From the NCBI GenBank assembly GCA_021234155.1, contig JAJEKV010000016.1, positions 18,040,698 to 18,104,697 on the forward strand: a stretch of 64,000 nucleotides of DNA, read 5' to 3'. The notes beneath the pieces are model-generated. The model did not search any database and had not been told where the DNA came from. It worked only from the letters and a program-made list of their open reading frames with translations. Position 1 is the stretch's first letter. Each line of letters begins with the position of its first letter. The translations under genes and the position numbers were made by a program. Positions 1 to 11,559 of this stretch are shown here, piece by piece. This stretch comes from Isoetes taiwanensis (lineage: Eukaryota; Streptophyta; Lycopodiopsida; Isoetales; Isoetaceae).

Positions 1-455
1 AGTTTATAACTAGGTGTAGTTTTTAAGAAGCTATTTTTAAGGAAGTATGGTTTTTTGGAGGTGTGGTTTATATAATTAGGTGTAGTTTTTAAGTAGCTGT
101 TTTTTTAGGGAAGTATAGTTTTTTGAAGTGTAGTTTATAAGTAGATGTAGTTTCTAAGTGGCTATATTTTAAGAAAGTATGGTTTTCTAAAGTGGTGTGG
201 TTTATGACTAGACATAGTTTTCAAGTAGCTATTTCTTAAGTAAGTATAGTTTTCTTTGAGTTGTAATTTATAACTATGTGTAGTTTCTAGTAACTGTTTT
301 TGATTAAAGAAGTATGGTTTTTTTGAGACAGATGTAGTTTTTAAGTAGCTGTTTTTCAGGAAAGTATACAGTTTTTTGAGGCGTGGTTTATAAGTAAGTG
401 TAGTTTCTAAATGGTTGTTTTTTAAGGAAGTATGGTTTTTGGAACTGGTGTGAGG
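1..455. repeat. Degenerate AT/GT-rich tandem repeat, unit about 60 bp
   Basis: Units follow the order GTGGTTTATAA, GGTGTAGTTTTTAAG, TAGCTGTTTTT, AAGGAAGTATGGTTTTTTG and repeat about every 60 bp with substitutions and small indels. The left end is cut by the window. The same unit reappears at 1975-2278, so the array was probably continuous and later interrupted. No ORF is credible in it. Confidence 0.75.
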
Positions 456-1935
456 TTTTTTTTAAGCTAATATTGCATGCACAACTATATCACCATGCCG
501 CACTTATCCATATGACTTACTATAGTGTCATTACATGCTATGTGTCAAAATGTCATTAGCATAAGGAAATGAGGCCAAGTTAAAAAGGCTAGCAATGGTT
601 ATTTTTTCAAGGCAGTCTTTCTTGGCAACCCTCCTCCAAGGGGTCCTACGCTAATGCCCACCCTCTCGAAGCTCGGTTCTCCTATCTGATCGTTGAATCC
701 TATGTTGAAGTACCTTACGTCGAGTATAGGTCTCGTTATATAACGACTAATCAAGGGATATTGAGATATGAGTGCAACTGTCTCATTTTGCTTAGGCATC
801 CTAATGTGATTTACACTTTTTTGCAAATTTTGCATAAGGATTGGTTGCCTTAAGCAACCTGAAGGTTCTAACCATAAAATCCACTGTGGTTTGATCCACG
901 TGCCAGGTTTAGGATCAACTTGTTCCATAATATAAAGCTGCCACTGGTGGTTAGATATACGTCGGTCGGTTGCTATAGAAAAAGTAAGATTGATAAAGCA
1001 AACAAAAGAGTGAAATGACCTCTACCACAAGAAGAGCAAGCGGCAACAAGGTAACATGACGACCAGGTGGTATTCCACACCCACTACCTAGACCAATTGA
1101 CTACGAACATACTAGACATGAGCTCTTTTGGCTGATCTTCTTGGAGAAGGGTTGGTCTTCTGCCCATGAAACTTGTATCCAAGGTATAATATTGACATTC
1201 TGAGACCATTGTCAGAGCCTTGTTATTCTGGAGTGAGGGAGTTGCTCATCCTTCGCCCTTTTTGGAGCATATTTATTAGCTTGCAAACATCTGTATTGTT
1301 GAAGCATTCAAAAATGTCTCAAATGGCGCGTGAAATCCAAGAGAACTACCAGTTCCAGCAAATTTAAAGTCTCTAGAAGAAGGACCATAAGGAAAAGCAT
1401 TCTCCGATTGCAAGTTAGGATTCAAGAAAGGAATAGCAATAAACCCCTTAGCGTGATCTTCATTAGTGCAGATCCCTTCAAAATCCCTTCAAATTTGCAA
1501 TCCTGACCAAGTCAATATTTGATCACAATACGTTGACAATCATGCTGAAGCCTTTGAAAAATCTCTGAGATAAACAAGAAAAAAGAAAAAAGAAACTCTT
1601 AAAACCCCTTATTTCGTTTGGTTCTCGCTAATTCCGGGTGGATTTCCTTGTTTTTTGCGGCGAGGTATGTTTCTTGGCATCACATGTTGAAGGTGCTCCT
1701 TGCAAACCTTCAACCTCAGTGGTTTAGAATCTCAGGTTCTTAAGGCAACCAATTTTTGTGCAAAATCTGCAAAAAAATATGAATCACTTTAGGATCCTTA
1801 AAGCAAAATGAGACAGTCGCACTCAGAGTTGTACTGATCTTTTTAAAATAATTCTTGAAGGAGGAATTAGAGAAAACTTGGAGTGAGATGTAAAATGTTT
1901 TTTGGCTCAATTTGGATCTAGGATGAGTTAGAAAA
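456..1935. other. Gene-free insert in the satellite, with inverted-repeat arms
   Basis: This stretch separates two blocks of the same satellite. Bases about 770-880 match the reverse complement of about 1735-1845: the left arm reads ...CTGTCTCATTTTGCTT... and GGTTGCCTTAAG, and the right arm holds their complements. About 855 bp lie between the arms, giving a fold-back layout. Bases 1085-1290 resemble 4555-4700 in direct orientation, so part of it belongs to a dispersed repeat family. The ORFs at 599-928 and 1173-1367 show no recognisable domain. Confidence 0.55.
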
Positions 1936-1974
1936 ATGAGACATGTCGTTGTTCAGAAAAATCTACATGTGGTT

Positions 1975-2278
1975 ATGTGGAGGTGTGGTTTATTAAGGAG
2001 GCGGTGTAGTTTTTTTTTTTTGAAGGTGTGGTCTTTTTTTGAGGTGTGGTTTTTTTTAAATGAAGTATCATTAGGGGGTGTTGTTTTTAAGAAGGTGTTG
2101 TTTTTTGAGGTATGGTTTATAATTGGGTGTAGTTTCTAAGAGTTGTTTTTTATTGAAGTATAGTTTTTTGAGGTGTGGTTTATAAGGAGGTGTAGTTTTT
2201 AAGTGGTGGTTTTTTAAGGAATTATGGTTTTCTAAAGTGGTGTGATTTTTTTAATTGAGGTGTTGTTTTTTGAAGTGT
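1975..2278. repeat. Second block of the ~60-bp degenerate satellite
   Basis: The unit is the same as at 1-455 (GGTGTAGTTTCTAAG, GAAGTATAGTTTTTTGAGG, TGTGGTTTATAAGG). It runs directly into the 19-bp minisatellite that begins at about 2279. Confidence 0.7.
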
Positions 2279-3570
2279 GGCTCAAACATGCCACGCGGGC
2301 TCCAACATGCCAAGGTGGCTCAAACATGCCACGTGGGCTCCACTCAAACATGCCACGCAGGCTCCTACATGCCACCTAGGCTCCTACCTGGCTCAAACAT
2401 GCCACCTAGGCTCAAACATGCCAACGTGGCTCAACATGCCACGCAGACTCCAACATGCCACCTAGGCTCCAACATGACAAGGTGGCTCAAACATGCCACG
2501 TGGGCTCCAACATGCCACCTAGGCTCCAACATGCCAAGATGGCTCAAACATGCCACCTAGGCTCAAACATGCCATGCGGGCTCCTACATGCCAAGGTGGC
2601 TCAAACATGCCACGTGGGCTCCAACATGCCAAGGTGGCTCAAACATGCCACCTAGGCTCAAACATGCCAAGGTGGCTCAAACATGCCACGCGGGCTCCAA
2701 CATGCCACCTAGGCTCCAACATGCCAAGGTGGCTCAAACATGCCACGTGGGCTACAATAGGCCACCTAGGCTCCAACATGCCAAGGTGGCTCAAACATGC
2801 CACACAGGCTCCAACATGCCACCTAGGCTACAACATGCCAAGGTGGCTCAAACATGCCACCTAGGCTCTAACATGCCAAGGTGGCTCAAACATGCCACGT
2901 GGGCTCCAACATGCCACCTAGGCTCCAACATGCCAAGGTGGCTCAAATATGCCACATAGGCTCCAACATGCCACCTAGGCTCCAACATGACAAGGTGGCT
3001 CAAGCATGCCAAGGTGGCTCAAACATGCCACGTGGGCTCTCAACATGCCACCTAGGCTCCAACATGCCAAGGTGGCTCAAACATGCCACCTAGGCTCAAA
3101 CATGCCAAGGTGGCTCAAACATGCCACAACGGGCTCCAACATGCCACCTAGGCTCCAACATGCCAAGGTGGCTCAAACATGCCACGCGGGCTCCTACATG
3201 CCACGATGGCTCAAACATGCCACGTGGGCTCCAACATGCCACCTAGGCTCCAACATGCCAAGGTGGCTCAAACATGCCACACGTGCTCCAACATGCCACC
3301 TAGGCTCCAACATGCCAAGGTGGCTCAAACATGCCACCTAGGCTCCAAGGTGGCTCAAACATGCCAAGGTGTCTCCAACATGCTACGTAGGCTCCAACAT
3401 GCCACAAACATACCAAGGTGGCTCCAACATGCCAAGGTGGCTCAAACATGCCACCTAGGCTCCAACATGCAACCTAGGCTCAAACATGCCAAGGTGGCTC
3501 AAACATGCCATGTGGGCTCCAACATGCCACCTAGGCTCCAACATGCCAAGGTGGCTCAGGCATGCCACCT
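2279..3570. repeat. 19-bp minisatellite with a 57-bp higher-order period
   Basis: About 68 copies of a 19-bp unit GGCTC(A/C)AACATGCCA followed by a variable 4-bp end. Three unit types dominate, ending CGTG, CCTA or AGGT. They often cycle so that 57 bp (three units) makes the higher-order repeat. Unit junctions create palindromes CCACGTGG (containing a CACGTG G-box core) and CCTAGG. Because 57 is divisible by three, frames stay open for long runs and give 19-residue periodic ORFs of 60-144 codons on the plus strand. These are best read as a by-product of the array. Confidence 0.95.
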
Positions 3571-3961
3571 ACTCCAAGTGGAATTTTTGGTAGAGAAGTT
3601 TGGCAAAGAATAGAGGGATCTTTAAGAACTTAAAGAGCTGACACCCTTCCCCAAGTCGAACCAGGCCAGGACTTTGCACGGCTTCCTCACCAGAGGGGAG
3701 AGGCCAGACCCCAGGAGACGGACCTCAGAAAGGTTGTTGAGGCAACTAAAAAAATGGAGTTTGAATCCATCAGCCACTCAGAATGATTCCAAACAATATC
3801 TTGCTACTGCAAAAGCGGCTCTTGACTTATAATTGCCACATCGGGAGGATAATAGATTCAAACTCCATTCCGTCAGTTCACACTGCTTCGCATTTTCGAC
3901 AGCAACTTCTCAGCCATGTCCCCAATGCAAACGACCAAAACTCGACCTCCAAAACGTAAAC
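3571..3961. other. Gene-free spacer between minisatellite and fold-back repeat
   Basis: No coding sequence is supported. A short internal inverted pair is visible: GGAGTTTGAATCCATC near 3763 and its near-complement GATTCAAACTCCATTC near 3858. The phrase around 3655-3680 (CGAACCAGGCCAGGACTTTG) resembles the arm sequence near 4020-4040, suggesting degenerate copies of one family. Confidence 0.5.
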
Positions 3962-4890
3962 CCTTCAAGAACCTAGCAACACACAGGGTTTACGTTATGG
4001 AGGCCATATCCTAGTCAGATTCGACCAGGGCCTTGCACCGTGTCATGACATAAAGGGAGGGTGTGGACGTTAGAAGAAGGTTTCTTAACCCCCCCGGAAA
4101 CAGCTTGCCCCAAAAGTCCTCTTTGAAGGCCCTAGCAACGGATGAGAATCTCCTCTACTCCAGAACTGTGAATTGGCTATGCCAATGGACTCAGAACATC
4201 GACATTACCATGGGGACCATCATGGGCAGAAGATCACTCCTTCTCGAAGAAGCGCCAAAATAGCTCATGTCCAACACACTCGTAGTCAATTGGCCTGGGT
4301 CGTGCCTGCGAAATAATAGAAGAGAATAGAATAGAATATGATTTTATCGTCCACGGAGACCAACTAGCCTATGGGACCCAAGTACAAAGAGAGAGCAGCC
4401 GGCGTATAATGCCATGAATGGTGTTCCTGTGTTTTTCTTTGCTAAAATTGTCCGTGTAACTTGGTCATTAGGGTAATGTCGCCATTCCGGACGACATGGC
4501 AAAGTTGAATCACCATTTCGGCGCCTCCATGCTGCACGAACAATAAAACACCTAGGCCAATTGACTACGAGTGTTTTGAACATGAGCTATTTTGGTGGTT
4601 CCTGGGGAAGGGATGGTATTCTACTTACGAAACTTGGTCCACAAGGTAATGTCAACATTCTGAGTCTATTGGCAGAGCCAATTTCACAGTTTTGGATTGG
4701 GGGAGTTTCCCGTCCATCGTTAGGGCCTTCAGGAGAGCACTTCTGGGGCTATCTGCTTTGGAGGGTTTTTAAGAATCCATCTTTTGGAGTAAAGACCCTC
4801 CCTCTACGTGATGACACGGTGCAAGATCCTGGTCGAATCTGACTGGGATATGGCCTCTGAAACTAAACCTTGTGTGCTGCTAGGTGCTAC
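3962..4890. repeat. Fold-back element: large imperfect inverted repeat
   Basis: Bases about 3962-4296 pair with the reverse complement of about 4551-4890. Matching blocks include the AGGGTTTACGTTATGGAGG region with its complement near 4850, the TTGCACCGTGTCATGACATA region with its complement near 4810, and ACTCGTAGTCAATTGGCC near 4280 with its complement near 4555. The arms are about 335 bp with indels, and the centre (4297-4550) holds an unrelated retroposon fragment. The ORFs at 4063-4263 and 4561-4842 lie in opposite arms and encode nothing recognisable. Confidence 0.75.
4312..4550 (-). mobile_element. Truncated non-LTR retroposon with (TTCTA)n tail
   Basis: Read on the minus strand, the fragment ends in GACGATAAAATCATATTC followed by repeats of the pentamer TATTC, instead of poly(A). 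Just before the tail, a minus-strand reading frame of about 79 codons runs to a stop in the final bases (ending LVGLRGR); I do not recognise it. The plus-strand insert at 31499-31973 ends the same way, in GGACATTAATG followed by the TTCTA pentamer. Both are therefore likely 5'-truncated copies of one non-LTR family with a simple-repeat tail, as is typical of RTE-like LINEs and their SINE partners. Clade is uncertain. Confidence 0.45.
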
Positions 4891-5104
4891 TAAGCAATAA
4901 TATAGAAGGTAAGAGGTGCAACTCTCTTTACGCTCTTCATCATTTCCTCAAACATTTCATCCATTAACGACAAGGCCAAGGTCTGCGAATGAGAGATGTT
5001 GCATCTACAAAGAAATCTGCCAAGCTCAAACTGCCTTGAGTTTCTGCAGGTTGTGGTCGAAATCTACTTTGTTGGAGGAGAGTGGTGATGCAGAGTGGAA
5101 TAGT

Positions 5105-5670
5105 GGCACATAAGGTGACATGGCAATGATATGGCACTAGAAATGATGAGGTGACATAAAAGAGCAAGAAAACTTCTTCCTTTTTGAGAAGTGACTATTT
5201 GCAAAAAATATGGAAGATGACATGGAATGAGTGGTGAGGTGGCAAAATACGAGGGGTGAAAAAATGAAGAATTTGCCTAGACAATTTTGCAACCTTTAGA
5301 ATTTGAGTGAAGAATTTGCCTAGACAATTTTGCAAGTCACATGATGACTAAGCATTTTATGCACTTTAGGTAGAAACTGACTAGTTGTAAAAAGGGATTA
5401 TTGAGTGAAATAAGCAGGTAATAGTGCAAGCACTGTGACATGGCACTCGAAAATGATGAGGTGTCATAAAAAAGAGAAACCAAACTTCTTCCTTTGTGAA
5501 ACGGTGACTATGCAAAAACTATTGGTGATGACATGGCATGAGCATGTGAGGTGGCAAATATTAGTGATGACGTGGCAAAACATGAAGGAATAGAAAAATC
5601 CAAAATTTGCCTAGCCAATTTGCAATTTTGGGAATCAAGTCGCATTACGACTAACACATTTGATATGGCA
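5105..5670 (+). repeat. Imperfect tandem duplication, about 300-bp unit
   Basis: About 5105-5350 and about 5425-5670 share the order GACATGGCA(A/C)T, AATGATGAGGTG(A/T)CATAAAA, AACTTCTTCCTTT, GTGACTAT, GATGACATGG, GTGAGGTGGCAAA and AATTTGCCTAG. Inside the first copy a stretch of about 26 bp beginning GAAGAATTTGCCTAGAC is repeated exactly at about 5269 and 5308. No coding potential is apparent. Confidence 0.7.
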
Positions 5671-7047
5671 GACTGAATAGGTCAAGGGGTGTCAATATGT
5701 GATGTGCCAAATATTATGACAAGGTTGATACACATTGAGGTAAGACAATCATCTTTTGTCCTTTGAGCTTCTAAAAACATGCTAATCCTATATGTAGCTT
5801 ATGCTGCACCAAATGATTTACAGAGGAATATGCAATGTGCATTCAACTCATTGAAGAATTAGAATGCATGTTATGCTTGTCCAATTGCATGCTTAGAATC
5901 TACTTTTAACTTGGGTTTGTCAAATTGATGGAATGTGCTTCTGCCAGCAAGCAACTACATGAGGTGGGTTGCATTTGCATGTGTACCTAGATTAAAAGAG
6001 GGGTCCAATTAAAAAATGCTATTATTATGCATTTTGAAGATCTCATAAGAATGCCTCACAATGAAATTGCATAACTTCTAACATATTTGAAGGTTTTGTG
6101 TGTCTAGAAACGAAAAAATATATATATGTCTCAATTGGCATATAGCTCCATCATTTTTTCCCCTTGCTGACGCATGAAAACCTATTAGGTCTATTAGGTT
6201 GAAGATGCCGGATATGTAGGCTATGCCGGAGGTTGAAGATTGAAGATATGGTGGAAGTTCTTTCATGCGTCAAAGATCTTTCATAGCCTCAAACTCCCCT
6301 GTTTTTTTGAAGGAGGTCGCCGATGATGGCAGTCAGAAAAATGCAAGACAACGGGATGGACGGCTCTAAATTCTTAGAGATGCTGAAGGCCGAAGGGGGC
6401 GAATCCATAGATTTAGAACAAATTGGACCGAAACTCGCCACTGCAAAAGCAATGGGCTGCTAATGGAGTTGAGGACCGAAATAGGGCTTTTAAAAATGGA
6501 GCTCGCCACTCCATAGCTCCCTAGAAGTTGAAGAATCGTAGCCAAGATCATAGCAGAGAGGATCATAGCAAAGAAATGGGCCACAGGTCGCAGGCGGCAG
6601 AGCATAGAGAGGAAGTAGTGACGCCGCTCCGCAAAAGCCGGAGCACGATTACATGATATAATTTCAAAGGAATAATGCAGTAATTTTGGCCAAACGTTCA
6701 TTACGGTTGTCTTATTGCAGAACTAGGGCGAACGGATTGCCTTACAAAAAATATCACTATGGTTTAAGATAGCCTAACTACAGGAAACAAATTAATGTGT
6801 GGTGAAGGGCCCATCATTTGAGAAAACTAAAGGTCGAGACCATTATCTTAAGGTCCCTCAATTTAAATATTTATTTGTGAAGCAGATATCTTCTTGAATG
6901 GCTGAGATGAACGGAGATCAACGGCCGAGATTTTGATCTCGACCTTATGATCCTATTGGTCAAGGGTGTTGTGTTTCTTTCGGGCCAGTTTCTATAAATT
7001 TCCATGCCTTCCTGCCTTCGCCGATTTGCCGCCTTCGCTGCTTGTTT
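5671..7047. other. Gene-free sequence left of the copia stack
   Basis: I see no supported gene or structured repeat. The ORFs at 6078-6266 and 6366-6701 (minus) lack recognisable domains. The final 60 bp (TATAAATTTCC then CCTTCGCC-rich sequence) is the left flank of the insertion whose target duplication starts at 7048. Confidence 0.5.
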
Positions 7048-7052
7048 GCGCC
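7048..7052. repeat. Target-site duplication GCGCC, left copy
   Basis: GCGCC immediately precedes the TGAAGGAATTTT end of copia A's 3' LTR. The same five bases occur at 33811-33815, exactly where the truncated pol of A' stops matching. Copia integrases make 5-bp duplications. Confidence 0.7.
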
Positions 7053-7212
7053 TGAAGGAATTTTATCAAGATACAAATATTGGCTAGGCCAAATAGATAG
7101 CAATCATTCAATCCTTCAATCTATTTATTTGAACTTAGCAATAGTCAAAGGCCCATATCGAATTTCACAATGCACCAATGTCAAGCATTTTACTTTGAAC
7201 CATTGAATTCGT

Positions 7213-7230
7213 CACTGTTCATTCAGTATT
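7213..7230. repeat. 18-bp LINE target-site duplication (partner 13061-13078)
   Basis: CACTGTTCATTCAGTATT is identical at both LINE borders and occurs once in the intact LTR near 32622-32639. This fixes the insertion limits to the base. Confidence 0.95.
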
Positions 7231-7639
7231 TTTTTTTTTGAAGAACTGTGTCAGCAATATATTAAAAGAATGGTAATGTTACAAAGCAAGTGAGGAGGAA
7301 GGAGAACTGCCCCAAAGAGACAGTGATACCTCGACACTCCACAACAACTGCAACTCTACTGCTGTACAAACTGACCATCACCATCTACCACACCCAAGAA
7401 GTCCCGCCAAATGGAAAACTTCCGCTCTACTAATCCCGGGAACACCAAAAAGCTTTAAAATAGCTTGTACCTGAGTCGAGGAATCAGAGAGGCCGCAGTC
7501 GCTGAATCCCCCGAAGATCCACAACCGCCGCCGTAAACTTCCAAATCAACCACACCAACCAAGCCACGCCTGGATGCAAGTCTTGCTGCCGTCGAGCGGC
7601 CAAGCACCGGGATACACATGAAGCGGCAATTGTTGGCTA

Positions 7640-10600
7640 TTCAATCTCACACCAAACGAGCCCCGACCCAATCCCGGGCAACCCGCAAATGAGGGCATAA
7701 AACCGCACAATGCTCCACGGTCTCACGATGAAGGCCACAACAAGGGCAAAGAGGGCTCACACCCGCCTAAAAGCCCGACTCACAAGGACATTCACCACGA
7801 TCAGGCCCGGTGCACCACCGGCCACATAAGCACCCGAACCTTCGGTGGGGAAGTGAGCTCCATGTCCACGCCCAAACCGAAGCGCCATCGAGAACCCCGA
7901 AGCTGCGAGACCACTTGCACGAAGGGGGAGAGTGTCATGAATAGCCAACACCCGGTAACAAGACCGCACAAAACAAGAAGATACAACATCTGGATGAACC
8001 TTCCAAACCTGCACCACCACATCACCCTGAGGGACTATAGGTATGTGTAGCGGAATACTCCCCGCCACTTGTTCCCAGATAGCCCGGTCCCACATCCTTC
8101 AGGCGGCGAGCTCGAAAAGAACTCCCACGGCTAGCTGACCATCCCAATACCAATCCTCCAAGGTGAGCACGACAGCTTCGCCTCCAACGGGCTCAAGGCC
8201 CGAGCATGCATGCGATGGCGACCAAGGGCAAGTCTGCTAGGAGGTAGAGGAACCCACAAGAAAGGAGAAGAGTGGTGATAAACTGAGGCATAATCTAGCT
8301 GGAAGAGCACACGCCGTGATCCCAAGCCCAACACCCCGTGAGAAAAGGGGATGCATGTGGGAAAGGCCGGAGACCATACAACAGTGCCCAGGGCAACTCT
8401 ACATGCACAGACGACTTTCCAAATGCCACACAATGGCGAAGAGATTGCCACAATAGTGCCGCACCAGGAGAAGATGCTCCATCCCTGAGAATGCTCCAAA
8501 TAAACTTAGAGACCAACACCTTACTATGCAAGCAGTGCCAAATCCGAAATGGCCAAGCCCCCATCCTCCCCGGGGCGGAACACTTCCACCAAGCCACTTT
8601 AACAACCGCCCCTTCATCATCCCGCCCCACACAAAATTCCGAATAATCTTATCCAAAGCCCATCTTACCCTCGGGAGCTAACATCGCAGATCTTTGTATA
8701 CACATGAGTGCTACAAAGTCTTGACTTGGCAATAGTGATCCTACACCGCCATGGACAACTTGCTACCCTTCCACCAATTGAGGTGTTTTACGCAACCCTT
8801 GCAAAATCTCATCCCACACCCTCCCCATGGAAACATCCCCCAAAGGGAATACCCAACAGCTTAGTACACACACATTACACGGAAGCACCTTCCAAGGGAA
8901 TAGAGCCAAACAAGGAGGAGGCGGAGTCAAGCGGGCCCATAATGCGAGCATTTACCCCAATTCGAAGAATGCCTCGAGGCCAAGGAGAAAGTATCCGAAA
9001 AACCCTTCACATTCCGCAAATTCCTCTCTTACGCCATCAAGAAGAGAAAGTGTCATCGGCGAACCGGTTAATAATCTGGCGACTACCATCCCGCATCCGA
9101 AGCCCATCCACCACCCCCCCTCCTCCCTTTGCAGCCAAAAACAAGCGAGGACGGTGCCTCCGCCACAATCGTAAACAAAAATGGTGCCAAAGGGCACCCC
9201 GGACGCACCCTCGCCCTAAGGAGAAAAAGGCGAGGGGGTTCACCTGCACAACACCAGAGTCTGCGTGCTGACCTATCTTCATGATTCATGGTCAAGCGTG
9301 GACCACAGCCCAACGCTAACATCATGGCGCATAAGAACTCCCCAACGGACACTATCATAAGCTTTGGCAAAGTCAAGCTTAAGATAGGCAATGCCTTGAC
9401 TGTTCTCCGGCCCAATAAAGGCCCTCATAAGTCTGGCGGCAACATTAGTCAAAATGTTCCTCCCGGGAACAAACCCGGAACACCTTACTAATGGAAGAAG
9501 TCAACACCGGCTTCAACTTCTCGGCGGGGGGCTTTTCGCCAATAATCTTGTACACGAGGGACAACAAGGATATAGGCCTCCAATCATTAATAGTAGAAGG
9601 TCGCTTAACCTTAGGATCAAGGAAATGCATGCGGTATTCAAGATCCTATCCATGTGAGAAGACCGCAAGCAACTCAAGATACACCGGTACAATGACTCAC
9701 CAGCCCACTCCCAATAAGTCCGAAAGAACTCCACGGGGATGCCATCCAGCCCACGACATTTATCCTTGGCCATGCACATACATGCGTCCGCTAAATCCTC
9801 TCTCGAGAGAGCTCCTCGCTCCAAGCTCTCACGTTGGTGAGGCAAAATAGATGGCTTAACAACCCCCAAAACAAGCTCCCCTCGCATCTCCTGCTCATAG
9901 GGAAGAGTGCGGTGCGCAAAAAACCCGAGAAATGAGCATGCACATACCTCGCAACTTTCAGCGGGATCCTCCAAAGTCCGGCCATCGAGCAAAGCAAGGG
10001 GCGCCATAGATGCTACATATCGCCACGCCTAGCTGCTCTCAAGAACAACAAACGAACTTGTATCCCCTCCTTCAACCAGGTAAGGGCTGCCTTCACACGC
10101 CTCATGCACTTTAACCTGCTCCAAAGCAACAATACGCTGCAACACCGCATTCTCCCTAATGCTAATGCCATCGTCAGGCTGCGCGAATCTTCTCCAACTC
10201 GATAAAGACTATGCAACTCCTGCCGCTCTGCCGCACACGCACGCCTACCAAAGACCTTAGCAAAACGCTTCACCCGGCCAACGCAATCACCATACCGGAC
10301 ATACCCTTTAGAGATGAAAAGGTATCAAGCCACAACTCCCGCACCGGGCGAAAATCCGCATCGGCCAGGTAGGGTGTTCAAACGGAACACCGTCCCGAAA
10401 GGCCGAGAGGCAACCACACCCCGACCGACAAAACCCGAGGGTAATGATCAGAAATGAAGGTAGACGAGAATGTTACTCCGGGCAAAAGAGGGCACACCAT
10501 CCAATGCGCATGGGGAAGCATAGCACCGGTCATGCCTAGCATACCCCGACCCAACACCAATCGCCTATTACAATAGGTGAAAGACAAGTCCCCGGGGACC

Positions 10601-11125
10601 TCAACCAAGGCCAAATCACGCAACAAACGACCACCGGGTCCCTCTCAAATCCCTGCACAAGCTGGGTGCGAAACAGGCGATCTTCTACTCGCTCTACCAT
10701 ATTGAAATCCCCTAACAACAACCAAGCAACCTGCAACCCACCAAGGGCTCAAGAACTTATTCGGTTGTGGCCCACAAAGCACCCGGAGAAAGGCCGATTA
10801 GGGGCATAAACATTAACAATCCCCCACTCTTGCCCGCCTCCAACCACTTAATTATTGCCCACCGACCAAAACACATGCAGCTGCAGAGTATGTGACCTGC
10901 ACATCCATCTTCCAAGCAATAAGAGTACCCCCACTAGTCCGCCTAAGAAGAAGCAATAAAGCCAAACCGCCTACCAACCATATTCATGAGCTCGACATAT
11001 CACCCCAATGACACTTATGCTCCTGAATGCAAACAATATCGGGGCGAATCGCCGAAGTGCCAAAGAAACACGGGCCCTCTTACTACTAGAGGACCGCACC
11101 CATTTACATTCCAACCGAGGATCGA
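7640..11125 (-). pseudogene. LINE ORF2 relic: endonuclease, reverse transcriptase, zinc knuckle
   Basis: ORF2 of L1 elements nicks target DNA and reverse-transcribes the RNA from that nick. Here the pieces lie in different minus frames. The endonuclease has a WNVNG start near 11100-11113, GDFN near 10702-10713 and SDHYP near 10440-10455. The RT has GLDGIPVEFF near 9721-9754, INDWRPISLL near 9555-9590, RVRPGCPLAPFLF near 9175-9215 and the catalytic FADD near 9045-9063. Downstream come the FVWGG...KGRLLKW segment (about 8560-8650) and a CPCC...H...C knuckle near 7690-7755. Several frameshifts and stops make it inactive. The plus-strand ORFs overlapping it are shadows. Confidence 0.9.
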
Positions 11126-11263
11126 CCTATTCATCCCGGAGGAGAAGTGTCCAGCCCCACATGCCTACCCACCGGGCCATCAGCCCACTCCAGCGAAGTC
11201 GGCATCTAGAGCCGAGGGATTAATCACGGCAATGTGACCCATACCGCTCTACGTGATATTCCA

Positions 11264-11352
11264 CTTCCAACACGCGTGTTGGAAGTCCCCGAACACCTCC
11301 ACAAAGTCATGGGCCACAACTGTGATATGCCACTTCCAACACGTGTTGGAAG
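11264..11352. repeat. Tandem ~70-bp duplication centred on perfect palindromes
   Basis: Bases 11264-11285 form a perfect 22-bp palindrome around ACGCGT. Bases 11333-11352 form a perfect 20-bp palindrome around ACGT with the same arms (CTTCCAACAC). Each is followed by similar sequence (CACCTCCA..AAAGTCATGGGCC). The pair lies between LINE ORF1 and ORF2. Confidence 0.85.
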
Positions 11353-11559
11353 TCCCCCGTGCACCTCCATAAAGTCATGGGCCACACTAGTCTCTACCTC
11401 CAACCCGGGTTGCTCCAGCCACCTCATGCTCGGCACATACCGCCATCGGGACATCCCAGCCAGGGATCACCAGCCCACCCACAACCCCCGTCCTCGATCT
11501 AGCCACAACCAAATCATCGAGCCCTCCCATGAGCCACCACGCCCCTAGCCCCGCCATCA

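Noticed and set aside
2255-3613. Long plus-strand ORFs with 19-residue repeats in the minisatellite
   Set aside because: They exist in several frames at once because the 57-bp period is divisible by three; no signal peptide, consistent start or coding bias supports a protein.
8338-9282. Plus-strand ORFs up to 187 codons
   Set aside because: They are shadows of the GC-rich LINE ORF2 on the minus strand and show no domain.
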